From: Grimontia sedimenti
Lineage (GTDB): Bacteria > Pseudomonadota > Gammaproteobacteria > Enterobacterales > Vibrionaceae
Length of the DNA stretch: 64,000 bases
Direction of reading: 5' to 3'
NCBI RefSeq assembly: GCF_011045095.1
Contig: NZ_JAALDL010000014.1
Coordinates: forward strand, 1-64,000
Below, one piece after another: positions 1 through 8,883 of the stretch (position 1 is its first letter; every line of letters starts with the position of its first letter). The translations under genes were made by a program, and so were the position numbers. The notes under the pieces are model-generated. The model did no database searches, had not been told where the DNA came from, and saw only the letters and a list, made by a program, of their open reading frames with translations.

Positions 1-50
1 CTGCGAGGCGTTGAGCTAACTGATACTAATTGCCCGTGAGGCTTAACCAT
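1..50 (+). rRNA. rrl: 23S rRNA, 3' end only
   Basis: The first 50 bases match the conserved 3' terminus of gammaproteobacterial 23S rRNA: the motif GTTGAGCTAAC, then TGATACTAAT, then GTGAGGCTTAACC. The gene starts outside the window. The exact 3' end is set by analogy with E. coli. Confidence 0.9.
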
Positions 51-143
51 ACAACACCCAAGGGGTTTTGACGGACTCGAAGAGAACATTGAATGTGTAA
101 GAACGAGAACAAACAAAGTCACTTTCCAAGATTTTAACGAATT

Positions 144-263
144 TGCTTGGCGACCATAGCGTTATGGACCCACCTGACTCCATGCCGAACTCAGTAGTGA
201 AACGTAACAGCGCCGATGGTAGTGTGGGGTCTCCCCATGTGAGAGTAGGACATCGCCAGGCTT
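144..263 (+). rRNA. rrf: 5S rRNA
   Basis: About 120 nt beginning TTGCTTGGCGACCATAGCG and ending ATCGCCAGGCTT, so the two ends pair as in 5S rRNA. It contains the conserved CCGAACTCAG and GTGGGGTCTCCCCATGTGAG blocks. It lies about 90 bp after the 23S end and 13 bp before tRNA-Asp, so the three are one rrn transcript. Confidence 0.95.
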
Positions 264-276
264 CCAATTTAAGTGT

Positions 277-353
277 GGAGCGGTAGTTCAGTTGGTTAGA
301 ATACCGGCCTGTCACGCCGGGGGTCGCGGGTTCGAGTCCCGTCCGCTCCGCCA
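277..353 (+). tRNA. tRNA-Asp (GTC)
   Basis: A 77-nt cloverleaf with acceptor stem GGAGCGG/CCGCTCC, anticodon loop with GTC, T arm GGTTCGAGTCC and encoded CCA. It is the distal gene of the rrn operon, directly upstream of an intrinsic terminator. Confidence 0.97.
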
Positions 354-364
354 CTTCTTAGAGA

Positions 365-392
365 AACCTCAGCAGAAATGCTGGGGTTTTTT
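365..392 (+). terminator. Intrinsic terminator of the rrn-tRNA-Asp operon
   Basis: A nine-pair stem AACCTCAGC / GCTGGGGTT (one G-U pair) with a six-base loop, running into six Ts. It lies 12 bp after the tRNA. Confidence 0.85.
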
Positions 393-481
393 GCTATCTG
401 CGACCTGGAAAAGTGCTTTGCACTTTAGGTCACGTCCGGGAGTTCGGCCTCACTTGCCGTGCTCAGCTAGGCATCCCTATT

Positions 482-506
482 GAGTCCTATCTGCTCCGCC
501 ACTTAC
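482..506 (+). repeat. Degenerate copy of the tRNA-Asp 3' end
   Basis: These 25 bases match the tRNA-Asp 3' part at 334-358 at 20 positions, including an unbroken GCTCCGCCACTT. No cloverleaf can be drawn around it, so it is a relic rather than a gene. It could come from loss of a tandem tRNA copy or from an integrative element that used the tRNA 3' end. Confidence 0.5.
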
Positions 507-607
507 TAAGAAGCCTTAGGCTGTATGCTCCGGTCGAATGACAGAGGTTTTTCTGTCAACATCATATGTGCCAACGCCTAATAAGCATCTGTATTAAAGG
601 CTTCTGG

Positions 608-901
608 TTAGAAGGTGATGCCTACCCGTGCAATAATTCCTGCGACCATAGCGAGATACATCAGAAACCCTAAGCCGTTACCCACCCATATTGTTGGGTT
701 TTTATGGTAAAGCCCATAAATGGTCCAAAGCATGGCAATAAAAGAATAGAGCACCCAGGTTGTCAGGGATAACCCTGCGGCGTGCTCACTGTGTGAGAAG
801 TAGAGCTTATAGATTTGAGGTAACGTTGCTAAAGGACTGACCAAGCCCATCACGAGCATCAAAGGTTCCAGTGCTTTCCCTATCTTTTCAACTACGCTCA
901 T
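608..901 (-). CDS. SemiSWEET-family sugar transporter
   Basis: A 97-residue membrane protein with three hydrophobic segments (about 13-35, 46-66 and 72-94) and the family PQ motif in SPLATLPQIYKLY of the first segment. This is the single triple-helix-bundle layout of bacterial SemiSWEETs, which work as homodimers and move sugars down their gradient across the inner membrane. The start is preceded by GAGGTGAG. It stands alone, downstream of and co-oriented with ilvY. The substrate cannot be read from the sequence. Confidence 0.8.
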   Translation of the reverse strand: MSVVEKIGKALEPLMLVMGLVSPLATLPQIYKLYFSHSEHAAGLSLTTWVLYSFIAMLWTIYGLYHKNPTIWVGNGLGFLMYLAMVAGIIARVGITF

Positions 902-995
902 TGCTCACCTCACTTGTGTTAATTCTTAGTGAGGATAGTCAGGAGATATGGCTGTTGCTGCTCTTCGCGATACCGATGCTGAGACAGTATCGCAA

Positions 996-1880
996 CTAGA
1001 TCGTTTTCCCTTCTGCTACGTCCCATAGCGCTTTAATAAGCGGGTTATCTATTTGCGATCGTAGACAGCACACTCCCAGCTCGAATGGCTTTATGGGGGC
1101 TAGCTTGAGCTTTTCAATTTTATCCCTGACAGGACTGTTATTGATCACTATATCCGGTGCGATGCCCACACCACACCCGAGCGCTACCATACTGACAATG
1201 GCTTCATGGCCGGAAACCTGCGCGTAGATGTTCGGTTTGATCTTCATCTTCTTAAACCAGGTGTTCGCGCGCTCTCTGGCGGTTCCTGCTTCCGGCACGA
1301 TAAAGGGAATACAAGACCAATCAGGATGCTCACTTTGCAGGGTATCGGCGAAACTGCTGACACCTGCGGGTGCGATTACAGATAGCGGGATATCGCTGAT
1401 AGGCTCGAATGAAACCTTCGAAGGAAGTTGTTCAGGCAAAGCGGATATTGCAATGTCTGCATCATCAGAGAGCACTTTATCTATCGCTTGTGCCGGGTCG
1501 CCGGTAGATACCTTAAGCTCAATAAGTGGGTGTCTTAAGCGAAACTCTGATAACAGCTCTGGTAGATGGCTGTAACTTGCGGTGACTGAACAGAACAGCC
1601 TTATCTCACCCACTAGTTCATTACCCGAGGTATTAAACTGACTTTGGTATTGTTGCCATTCAGACAGAATTCTCATCGCGACAGGTAATAGCTTTTTCCC
1701 TGCCAGTGTCAGCTCTACGCTTCGGTTATCCCTCAGAAAAAGCTGTTGTTCAGCTTCTTGCTCAAGCTTCTGTATTTGGCGGCTCAGCGCTGAGGGACTG
1801 ATGTGCATTGCAGCGGCTGTTTTGGAGAAACTTTTACTGTCACATAGGTGTATGAACAGCTGAAGATGTTTGATGTTCAT
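996..1880 (-). CDS. ilvY: HTH-type transcriptional activator IlvY (LysR family)
   Basis: A 294-residue LysR-type regulator with an N-terminal winged HTH (residues 1-60, with SFSKTAAAMHISPSALSRQI) and a periplasmic-binding-like effector domain. It is transcribed divergently from ilvC, the arrangement known for IlvY, which activates ilvC in response to acetohydroxy acids and represses itself. The intergenic region carries a perfect TTGCA-N5-TGCAA site. Length matches the family (about 297 in E. coli). The call rests on family plus synteny and is strong. Confidence 0.92.
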   Translation of the reverse strand: MNIKHLQLFIHLCDSKSFSKTAAAMHISPSALSRQIQKLEQEAEQQLFLRDNRSVELTLAGKKLLPVAMRILSEWQQYQSQFNTSGNELVGEIRLFCSVTASYSHLPELLSEFRLRHPLIELKVSTGDPAQAIDKVLSDDADIAISALPEQLPSKVSFEPISDIPLSVIAPAGVSSFADTLQSEHPDWSCIPFIVPEAGTARERANTWFKKMKIKPNIYAQVSGHEAIVSMVALGCGVGIAPDIVINNSPVRDKIEKLKLAPIKPFELGVCCLRSQIDNPLIKALWDVAEGKTI

Positions 1881-1895
1881 CGCTTAACTTCCATG

Positions 1896-1910
1896 TTGCA
1901 AAAAATGCAA
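1896..1910. promoter_or_regulatory. Probable IlvY recognition site in the ilvY-ilvC gap
   Basis: A perfect 15-bp palindrome, TTGCA AAAAA TGCAA, matches the LysR T-N11-A format. Its centre lies about 65 bp upstream of the start point predicted from the ilvC promoter at 1933-1961, which is where LysR regulators place their recognition site. Assignment to IlvY is inferred from position. Confidence 0.7.
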
Positions 1911-1932
1911 TTACATGTTGTGAATATATCAC

Positions 1933-1961
1933 TTTAAGCAACTAATTACCTGATCTATGAT
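1933..1961 (+). promoter_or_regulatory. ilvC promoter
   Basis: A weak -35 (TTTAAG), a 17-bp spacer and a good -10 (TATGAT). A poor -35 fits a promoter needing a LysR activator. The untranslated leader to the ATG at 2035 would be about 67 nt. Confidence 0.55.
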
Positions 1962-2034
1962 GGGGGCAATTCGATGCAACAGATTGTCATGTTCGCATCG
2001 CCAAAGGACAAAATTTCTTCACGGAGTATTCGAC

Positions 2035-3519
2035 ATGTCTAACTATTTCAATACCTTGAACTTGCGTGAGCAATTAGCTCAGCTGGGTGTTTGCCGTTTT
2101 ATGGATAAAGCGGAATTCGCAAATGAAGCGGATTACCTGAAAGGCAAGAAGGTTGTTATCGTGGGTTGTGGTGCACAGGGCCTGAACCAAGGTCTTAACA
2201 TGCGCGACTCGGGTCTGGACGTGTCTTACGCTCTGCGTCAGGCAGCGATTGACGAGCAACGCCAATCTTACAAAAACGCGAAAGAAAACGGCTTCAACGT
2301 AGATAACTACGAAAACCTGATCCCTCAGGCTGATCTGGTCGTTAACCTGACCCCAGACAAACAACACACTGCAGTTGTTAACGCTGTGATGCCTCTGATG
2401 AAAGAAGGCGCTGCACTGGGCTACTCTCACGGTTTCAATATCGTTGAAGAAGGCATGCAAATCCGTAGCGATATTACCGTTGTGATGGTCGCACCTAAGT
2501 GTCCAGGTACTGAAGTACGTGAAGAGTACAAGCGTGGCTTCGGTGTTCCAACACTGATAGCAGTTCACCCAGAGAACGATCCAAAAGGCGAAGGTCATGA
2601 GATCGCAAAAGCATGGGCAGCTGCAACTGGCGGTCACCGTGCAGGCGTTTTGGAGTCTTCTTTCGTTGCGGAAGTAAAATCTGACCTGATGGGTGAGCAA
2701 ACTATCCTGTGTGGCATGCTGCAGGCTGGCTCTATCGTTTGTTACGAGAAGATGATTGCTGACGGTATCGATGCGGGTTACGCGGGTAAACTGCTGCAGT
2801 TTGGTTGGGAAACCATCACTGAAGCACTGAAATTTGGCGGTATCACTCACATGATGGATCGCCTGTCTAACCCAGCTAAAGTAAAAGCTTTCGAGCTTTC
2901 TGAAGATCTGAAAGACCTGATGCGCCCACTGTACAACAAGCACATGGATGACATCATCTCTGGTCACTTCTCATCAACCATGATGGCTGACTGGGCGAAT
3001 GATGACGTGAACCTGCTGGGCTGGCGTGCAGAAACTGCGGAAACAGCATTTGAAAACTACCCAGAAACTGACGTTAAGATTGCTGAGCAAGAGTACTTCG
3101 ACAACGGCATCCTGATGGTTGCGATGGTTCGTGCGGGTGTTGAGCTGGCGTTTGAAGCTATGACTGCATCAGGCATCATCGAAGAGTCTGCATACTACGA
3201 GTCACTGCACGAGCTGCCACTGATCGCAAACACCATCGCACGTAAGCGTCTGTACGAGATGAACGTGGTTATCTCTGACACTGCAGAGTACGGTAACTAC
3301 CTGTTCGCTAACGTTGCAACGCCATTGCTGCGTGAGAAGTTCATGCCGCTGGTTGGTACTGACGTGATTGGTAAAGGGCTGGGTGAAACTGGCAACCACG
3401 TTGACAACCAAACGCTGATCGACGTGAACGAAGCACTGCGCAACCACCCAGTAGAGTGGATTGGTCAGGAGCTGCGTGGCTACATGACTGACATGAAGCG
3501 CATTGCAGTTGGTGACTAA
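2035..3519 (+). CDS. ilvC: Ketol-acid reductoisomerase (NADP+)
   Basis: Converts 2-acetolactate or 2-aceto-2-hydroxybutyrate to the dihydroxy acids in valine, leucine and isoleucine synthesis, using NADPH and Mg2+. The 494-residue protein is of the long class II type, with an N-terminal Rossmann domain ([19 protein letters not shown] near residue 38) and a duplicated C-terminal knotted domain; the E. coli enzyme has 491. The ATG at 2035 is chosen because GGAG precedes it and [14 protein letters not shown] is the family N-terminus. An in-frame start at 1957 would add an unsupported 26 residues. It is divergent from its activator ilvY. Confidence 0.97.
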   Translation: MSNYFNTLNLREQLAQLGVCRFMDKAEFANEADYLKGKKVVIVGCGAQGLNQGLNMRDSGLDVSYALRQAAIDEQRQSYKNAKENGFNVDNYENLIPQADLVVNLTPDKQHTAVVNAVMPLMKEGAALGYSHGFNIVEEGMQIRSDITVVMVAPKCPGTEVREEYKRGFGVPTLIAVHPENDPKGEGHEIAKAWAAATGGHRAGVLESSFVAEVKSDLMGEQTILCGMLQAGSIVCYEKMIADGIDAGYAGKLLQFGWETITEALKFGGITHMMDRLSNPAKVKAFELSEDLKDLMRPLYNKHMDDIISGHFSSTMMADWANDDVNLLGWRAETAETAFENYPETDVKIAEQEYFDNGILMVAMVRAGVELAFEAMTASGIIEESAYYESLHELPLIANTIARKRLYEMNVVISDTAEYGNYLFANVATPLLREKFMPLVGTDVIGKGLGETGNHVDNQTLIDVNEALRNHPVEWIGQELRGYMTDMKRIAVGD

Positions 3520-3540
3520 TCACCGCAATAGATAAATACG

Positions 3541-3567
3541 AAAAACCCGGCAGTAGCCGGGTTTTTT
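3541..3567. terminator. Bidirectional terminator between ilvC and ubiK
   Basis: An AACCCGGC/GCCGGGTT stem with A-run before and T-run after lies between two convergent genes, so it can serve both strands. Confidence 0.88.
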
Positions 3568-3586
3568 TATGTCTTTCGTTTTGCGC

Positions 3587-3847
3587 TTAAGCGTCAGGCT
3601 TCTCGTTAAGCTTTTGCTCAAACTCAGCCAGTTTCTGTTCCATTTCAGTCAGCTTTTGGCGGGTGCGAAGCAATACCTGCGTCTGGACATCAAACTCTTC
3701 GCGACTGACAACATCCAGTTTAGCCAGCTGCGATTGGATCACCTCACGAACCTTCTGCTCAACATCATTACCCAGATCTTTTACCGGCTTCGGCATAGAC
3801 TCATGGATTTGCTTGGCAATTTGCTCCAACTTTTTTGGGTCGAACAT
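3587..3847 (-). CDS. ubiK: Ubiquinone biosynthesis accessory factor UbiK
   Basis: An 86-residue, highly charged helical protein of the BMFP/YqiC family. Residues 1-45 form an amphipathic helix region and residues 50-82 a coiled coil ([20 protein letters not shown]). UbiK binds UbiJ and supports the soluble Ubi complex in aerobic ubiquinone synthesis. The GGAGTAACG before the ATG is a good ribosome site. It is convergent with ilvC. Confidence 0.88.
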   Translation of the reverse strand: MFDPKKLEQIAKQIHESMPKPVKDLGNDVEQKVREVIQSQLAKLDVVSREEFDVQTQVLLRTRQKLTEMEQKLAEFEQKLNEKPDA

Positions 3848-3946
3848 GCGTTACTCCTTATTTTGATGCCGTTATTCTAAGCAACACCTGACCTTTTGTC
3901 GAAAGTGTCGTATCGCAAAAGGCTACTACTCATTACGCTGAAAAAG

Positions 3947-3972
3947 AAAAGGGTCTCAATCGAGACCCTTTA
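3947..3972 (-). terminator. Terminator of the vexRAB operon
   Basis: On the minus strand, stem AAAGGGTCTC/GAGACCCTTT with loop GATT is followed by TCTTTTTC, 16 bp past the vexB stop codon. Confidence 0.85.
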
Positions 3973-3988
3973 TCGTATTGGAAGAATA

Positions 3989-6900
3989 TCAGTCCGCGGG
4001 TTTTTCCTGCGCTGAAACATTCAAATCTTCTTCAAACTCTGGCAGCGGTTCGTGCTTGCTCGCCAGATAGGTGTAGATCACCGGCAGTACAAACAGAGTG
4101 AACAGGGTACCAATCGCTAGGCCGGCAACGATAACGATACCGATACTGAAACGCTGCGCGGCACCTGCACCTGTGGCGTACATCAGCGGGATAAGACCTG
4201 CGATCATCGCTGCTGTGGTCATCAGGATTGGACGCAGACGTACTTTCGCGGCTTCCATCACGGCTTCCATCTTGTTCATACCACGATGAAGCTGCTCTTC
4301 TTTTGCCACCTCACAGATAAGAATACCGTGCTTGGTGATAAGGCCGATCAGCGTGATGAGACCTACCTGAGAGTAGATGTTCATTGATGCTGCGCCCCAA
4401 GCGAGGGCAATCAACGCGCCACAGATAGCCAGTGGTACAGAGACCAGAATCACCAGTGGATCACGCAGCGATTCGAACTGAATAGCCAAAACCAGGAAGA
4501 TCACCGCCAGTGCCAGCATAAAGGTACCCACAAGCGCGCTACCTTCCGTCACGAACTGACGGGCTTCGCCAAGGTAATCGTGCTGATAACCGCGAGGAAG
4601 CTTCTCAGCTGCGATATTCTCAAACCAGTTGATGGCATCGCCCATCGCAACGCCTGGCGCTGCAACTGCACCTATGGTCGCAGAGTTCAGCTGGTTGAAG
4701 TGAGGCAGGGCGCGAGGCTCGGCTACCACATCAATGGTGATCAGTGAGCCCAGTGGCACAGCTTCACCGTTCGCCGAACGCACGTAGTAACCCTTTATAG
4801 ATTCTGGGTTTAGGCGGTACTTACGCTCAACCTGCGGGATAACCTCATAGGATCGTCCATCTAAGTCGATACGGTTCACATAACCGTCAGCCATCATGGT
4901 GCCTAAGGTGATACCGATGTCCTGCATGGTCACGCCGTATGCGCCAGCTTTGTCTTTGTCGATGTTGATTTTCATCGTCGCCGAGTCGAAGTTCAAATCC
5001 ATGTCTGAGTAGACAAACATAGAGTTGCTCTTTACTTCAGACAGTACGTCTGACGCTACCTGGAACAGGCTCTCGAAGTTGCTTGGTGTGGTGATAACGA
5101 ACTGGATAGGCAGACCGGAAGACGCACCTGGAAGTTCTGGCATCTGGAAGGCAGTCACCGCCATACCCGGGATGTCTTTCACTTCCTCAGTCATACGCTT
5201 CACGATGTCTGCCTGACTGGCTTCACGCTCACTCCAAGGCACCAAAGAGGCGATACCAAATGCCTGATTGGATTTAGGCACACCAGAGAATACCTGTGAG
5301 AAGGCCACTTCTGGCTGGTCAGCCAGTTTCTGGTTAACTTCCGCCATGGTGTTCTGGATGTAATCTAAGTTTGCCGTTGATGGCGCTGTACCCATCATCA
5401 CCAGCACGCCTTTATCTTCCGCTGGTGCAAGTTCACTCGGAATGAACTTGAACAGCAGTGGCAAGCTGACAAACACGATCACCGCGAAGGTGATGATGAC
5501 AGGACGAACCTTCATCACGCCGCCCAGCATGCGGGCATAGCCCTCGGTCATACGATCAAGGAAGTGGTGTACTTTTGCTTCGAATTTGCTTGGTTGCGCA
5601 TTGGCTTTCAGCATCTTCGAACACATCATCGGCGACAGGGTCAGCGCGATAATACCGGAAACAAATACCGCACCTGCCAGCGTTAAGGCGAACTCTTTAA
5701 ATAGCGAGCCTGTGATACCCCCCATTAGTGCGATAGGTGCGTACACCGCTGCCAGCGTCAGTGTCATTGAAATGACGGGCACAGCAATTTCGCGGGTACC
5801 GATGATGGCGGCGCGGAATGGGGATTCCCCGAGCTTGATGTGTCGGTCGACGTTCTCCAGAACAACGATGGCGTCATCCACCACCAGACCGATAGCCAGT
5901 ACCATTGCCAGCAGCGTCATCAGGTTCAGTGAGAACCCGAACAGCTCCATCATCATGGCCACACCGATCAGCGATAGCGGGATGGTGATGATCGGGATGA
6001 GTACTGCACGGAATGAGCCCAGGAATAGAGTGATCACCACCAGTACGATAAGCGCTGCTTCGATGATGGTTTTCACCACCTCATGAATCGATTCGTTGAT
6101 GGCCACGGTCGAGTCATAAAGCACGTTCATCTTGATGGTGCTTGGCATGTTGCGCTCAAGCTCTGGGAGCTTCTCAAGCACATCTGCTGCGATGTTTATC
6201 GGGTTGGCGGTTGGTGCGGCGTTAATGGCTGCAACAACAGCTTCTGAACCGTTTGCTGTCGCACGGTAAACGTCATGGCTCTTCTCAAGCGACACTTTTG
6301 CGATGTCGCCAAGACGAATGACCTGACCTTTCTGGGTGGCAACAACCAGGCGTTTCAGCTCTTCGGTGTCAGAAACCTGAGTGTTTGCAGAACCGTTGTA
6401 TACCATGTAGGTACCGATGGACTGACCGGTCGCAGACTGGAAGTTGTTGGCGTTCAGTACACCCATCACGTCTGTCGCTGTCAGGTTAAACGCAGCCATT
6501 TTTGCAGGATCCAGCCATACACGCAGCGCGTACTTGAGGCCACCATATAGGTCGATACTTGCAACACCATTTACGGTAAACAGCTGAGGCTTGGTCACAC
6601 GTTCCAGATAGTCAGTGATCTGGCTGGAATCAAGCTCTTCCGACGTAAAGCCGATGTACATTACCGCTGTGGTAGAACCGGTCGACATCGACACTGACGG
6701 GTCTTCTGACTCACCTGGCAACTGTGCACGTACTGAGTTCACCTTTGCCAGAATGTCAGCAAGCGCAGCATTTGGATCGGTATTGAGCTTCATGTATGCC
6801 GTGATGGTTGAGCTACCCAGCACCGACTCCGAGGTCATGAAATCAATGTTGTCCGCCTGTGCAACGGCCTGCTCAAGTGGCGTAGTAATAAAGCCCTGAA

Positions 6901-7075
6901 TAAGGTCAGCACTCGCACCATAGTAACTGGTGGAGATGGTGACCACGGTATTGGTCATGTCCGGATATTCCCGCACCTGCATCTTGAACATCGACTGCAG
7001 GCCAAGCAGTGCGATCAGAAAACTGATCGACACCGCCAGTACCGGACGCTTGATGAAAATATCAGTGAATTTCAT
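3989..7075 (-). CDS. vexB: RND multidrug efflux pump, inner-membrane transporter (VexB-like)
   Basis: A 1028-residue RND (AcrB/MexB superfamily) proton antiporter. The N-terminal membrane helix is MKFTDIFIKRPVLAVSISF; the proton-relay aspartates are in GLVVDDAIVVLENVDR of TM4; two large periplasmic loops flank the duplicated halves. It should export amphipathic drugs, detergents or bile salts through a TolC-type channel encoded elsewhere. It lies 9 bp after the adaptor gene. The position two genes from ilvC and the regulator-adaptor-pump order match the vexRAB locus of Vibrio cholerae as I recall it, so the symbol rests partly on synteny. Confidence 0.88.
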   Translation of the reverse strand: MKFTDIFIKRPVLAVSISFLIALLGLQSMFKMQVREYPDMTNTVVTISTSYYGASADLIQGFITTPLEQAVAQADNIDFMTSESVLGSSTITAYMKLNTDPNAALADILAKVNSVRAQLPGESEDPSVSMSTGSTTAVMYIGFTSEELDSSQITDYLERVTKPQLFTVNGVASIDLYGGLKYALRVWLDPAKMAAFNLTATDVMGVLNANNFQSATGQSIGTYMVYNGSANTQVSDTEELKRLVVATQKGQVIRLGDIAKVSLEKSHDVYRATANGSEAVVAAINAAPTANPINIAADVLEKLPELERNMPSTIKMNVLYDSTVAINESIHEVVKTIIEAALIVLVVITLFLGSFRAVLIPIITIPLSLIGVAMMMELFGFSLNLMTLLAMVLAIGLVVDDAIVVLENVDRHIKLGESPFRAAIIGTREIAVPVISMTLTLAAVYAPIALMGGITGSLFKEFALTLAGAVFVSGIIALTLSPMMCSKMLKANAQPSKFEAKVHHFLDRMTEGYARMLGGVMKVRPVIITFAVIVFVSLPLLFKFIPSELAPAEDKGVLVMMGTAPSTANLDYIQNTMAEVNQKLADQPEVAFSQVFSGVPKSNQAFGIASLVPWSEREASQADIVKRMTEEVKDIPGMAVTAFQMPELPGASSGLPIQFVITTPSNFESLFQVASDVLSEVKSNSMFVYSDMDLNFDSATMKINIDKDKAGAYGVTMQDIGITLGTMMADGYVNRIDLDGRSYEVIPQVERKYRLNPESIKGYYVRSANGEAVPLGSLITIDVVAEPRALPHFNQLNSATIGAVAAPGVAMGDAINWFENIAAEKLPRGYQHDYLGEARQFVTEGSALVGTFMLALAVIFLVLAIQFESLRDPLVILVSVPLAICGALIALAWGAASMNIYSQVGLITLIGLITKHGILICEVAKEEQLHRGMNKMEAVMEAAKVRLRPILMTTAAMIAGLIPLMYATGAGAAQRFSIGIVIVAGLAIGTLFTLFVLPVIYTYLASKHEPLPEFEEDLNVSAQEKPAD

Positions 7076-7084
7076 AGCGGCCTC

Positions 7085-8191
7085 TTACAGTTGTGGCAGC
7101 TCTGCCGGTGGGTTGAGAGCATCACTTTCCACAACACGTACTTTCGCACCGTTGCTCAGACGCACCTGACCGGAAGTCACGACTTTGTCTCCTGGCTCCA
7201 GACCTTCCAGCACGTGTGCGATGTGATCTTTACGCTCACCGACTTTCACAACCTGCTGATAGGCTCGGGTTGCGCCATCTTCCTCCCGGAGTACATACAC
7301 GTTCTCACCGTAGAGGGTAAAGTTGATGGCAGTCTGATCGACAACGATTTGATCTTCAAACGTCGGCAGAATGATGTTTGCACGGGCAAACATGCCTGAA
7401 CGCAGTTGACCGTGGTTGTTTGGAATGTCTGCTTGTACCTGGATTAGACCGCTCTGGAAGTTAACTGCAGGCTCGATTGCGCTGATCTTGCCGGTAAATG
7501 GTGTGTCAGGGTAGGCATCTACCGAGATATCAATCTGTTGACCCAGCTTGATTTTCGCAATGTCGGTCTGTGGAACCGTGAAGCGAAGACGCATGATTGA
7601 CGTGTCTTCCAGACGCACGATTTCTGTGCCTGGTTGTAAGTATTCACCCAAAAAGACGTTACGCAGACCGACGATGCCATCAAAGGGTGCATCAATGGTA
7701 CGACGCTCAATCGACGCATTTAGACTTTCAACATCAGCTTGCAGTGAACGGAAATTCGCTTCGGCTTCATCCAGGGCTTCTTTAGAAATTGAGCCTTTAC
7801 GGAACAGACCTTGGTAGCGCTTGAACTTCGCTTCAGCAGCAGGCAGGCGAGCTTGGGTACTCTTGAGGTTCGCGACTTCTACTTTTGAGTCTAATGCCAG
7901 CAAGACATCACCTTGTTTGACGGCCTGACCGGATTCAAAGTTGATGTTTTCAATGACGCCGCTGACTTCTGTGGTCAGAGTAACGCCCTGGTTTGGTTCG
8001 ATAAAACCAATTGCCTCAATGGTAGGGATCCAATCGACTGAAACCATTTCTACCGCTGTGACCGGGAATTCCGGCTCAGGCATGTTTGCCATGTATTCGG
8101 CAATTTTCTGTTGCTTGAACATGTTAAAGCCAATCACGGTGCCGAATAGCAAAACCGCCACGACTAACATGACTACAAACCATTTCTTCAT
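7085..8191 (-). CDS. vexA: RND efflux periplasmic adaptor (VexA-like)
   Basis: A 368-residue membrane fusion protein. An N-terminal signal anchor (residues 3-24) is followed by a lipoyl half-motif (GVIENINFESGQAVKQGDVL), an alpha-hairpin (about 105-165), the second lipoyl half (IDAPFDGIVGLRNVFLGEYL) and beta-barrel and membrane-proximal domains. There is no lipobox, so it is anchored by the hydrophobic N-terminus. It would bridge the RND pump to an outer-membrane channel. It sits between vexR (14-bp gap) and vexB (9-bp gap), a tight operon. Confidence 0.9.
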   Translation of the reverse strand: MKKWFVVMLVVAVLLFGTVIGFNMFKQQKIAEYMANMPEPEFPVTAVEMVSVDWIPTIEAIGFIEPNQGVTLTTEVSGVIENINFESGQAVKQGDVLLALDSKVEVANLKSTQARLPAAEAKFKRYQGLFRKGSISKEALDEAEANFRSLQADVESLNASIERRTIDAPFDGIVGLRNVFLGEYLQPGTEIVRLEDTSIMRLRFTVPQTDIAKIKLGQQIDISVDAYPDTPFTGKISAIEPAVNFQSGLIQVQADIPNNHGQLRSGMFARANIILPTFEDQIVVDQTAINFTLYGENVYVLREEDGATRAYQQVVKVGERKDHIAHVLEGLEPGDKVVTSGQVRLSNGAKVRVVESDALNPPAELPQL

Positions 8192-8205
8192 TTAGATTGC
8201 TCCGA

Positions 8206-8775
8206 TTATCTATGAAGGCAGATAGCATCCCAGCAAGCGTTGATCGTATCCTCGATTGCTGATTCATCTAGTTCTATGACCCCTTGTACCTGTTTGCGTG
8301 CAAGGCAAACAGCTGGCTCGATACCAATGCCGGAAAGCACTGAAGTGGAGAGGGGTTTAAACGTTCCGTCTGCAATTCCTGATTCGAAAAACTGGTGGAT
8401 GGGACTAAAAGCTTTTAAATCCATCAGGCGTTGCTCACCGTTTCTCTGATAGGGCAGACTGTCAAATTGTTCCCGATTGATTGCGTTATCGTCTCGGCGA
8501 ATGGTTAAGTGCCATGTATTTAGCCACAGCGTGACGAATTGTTGCTTTAACGGCTTATCTGCGTCATGGCCTTCCAACATCTTGGTGGCACACTGCTGAA
8601 CCACATGATTTCGAAGTTGACTCAGTAAGTCGTTTTTATCTGAAAAGTAACGGTAAATGGTGCCTGCTGCGACCCCGGCTTCCTTTGCTACCATCTGCAT
8701 CGAGAGGCGATCAAAGCCATGCTGGGCCAACAAGCGTTCCGTTGCTTCCAAGATCTGTGTTTTCTTGTCAGACAT
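8206..8775 (-). CDS. vexR: TetR-family regulator of the efflux operon (VexR-like)
   Basis: A 189-residue TetR regulator with an HTH at residues 8-50 (QMVAKEAGVAAGTIYRYFSD) and a variable ligand domain. The start at 8775 is chosen because GGAG lies nine bases upstream. An in-frame ATG at 8805 would lie inside the operator and lacks a ribosome site. First gene of vexRAB. A perfect 22-bp palindrome overlapping the promoter implies autoregulation of the whole operon. Confidence 0.88.
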   Translation of the reverse strand: MSDKKTQILEATERLLAQHGFDRLSMQMVAKEAGVAAGTIYRYFSDKNDLLSQLRNHVVQQCATKMLEGHDADKPLKQQFVTLWLNTWHLTIRRDDNAINREQFDSLPYQRNGEQRLMDLKAFSPIHQFFESGIADGTFKPLSTSVLSGIGIEPAVCLARKQVQGVIELDESAIEDTINACWDAICLHR

Positions 8776-8788
8776 AACACAGCGCTCC

Positions 8789-8810
8789 AATGAATGAACG
8801 TTCATTCATT
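8789..8810. promoter_or_regulatory. TetR-type operator of vexRAB
   Basis: A perfect 22-bp palindrome with half-site AATGAATGAAC, the classic form of TetR-family operators (TGAATGA/TCATTCA). It overlaps the last three bases of the -10 element and covers the expected start point, so bound VexR should block the polymerase. Confidence 0.85.
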
Positions 8811-8836
8811 GTATGGATTTTGTTACAGGCTGCCAA
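8808..8836 (-). promoter_or_regulatory. vexRAB promoter
   Basis: On the minus strand, -35 TTGGCA (8836-8831), a 17-bp spacer and -10 TACAAT (8813-8808). Five of six and four or five of six consensus matches make this a strong sigma-70 promoter, held off by the overlapping operator. Confidence 0.75.
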
Positions 8837-8883
8837 CTCTTTCCTTTAAATCGACGAAAGATGAAGTGCGCCGTTATTCCGTC

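Noticed and set aside
292-483. A 63-codon frame across tRNA-Asp
   Set aside because: It overlaps a complete tRNA and its terminator.
2074-2967. A 297-codon minus-strand frame inside ilvC
   Set aside because: It lies antisense to a highly conserved enzyme gene, has no ribosome site and shows low-complexity shadow composition.
5586-6086. A 166-codon plus-strand frame inside vexB
   Set aside because: Antisense shadow of the conserved RND pump gene with no independent evidence.
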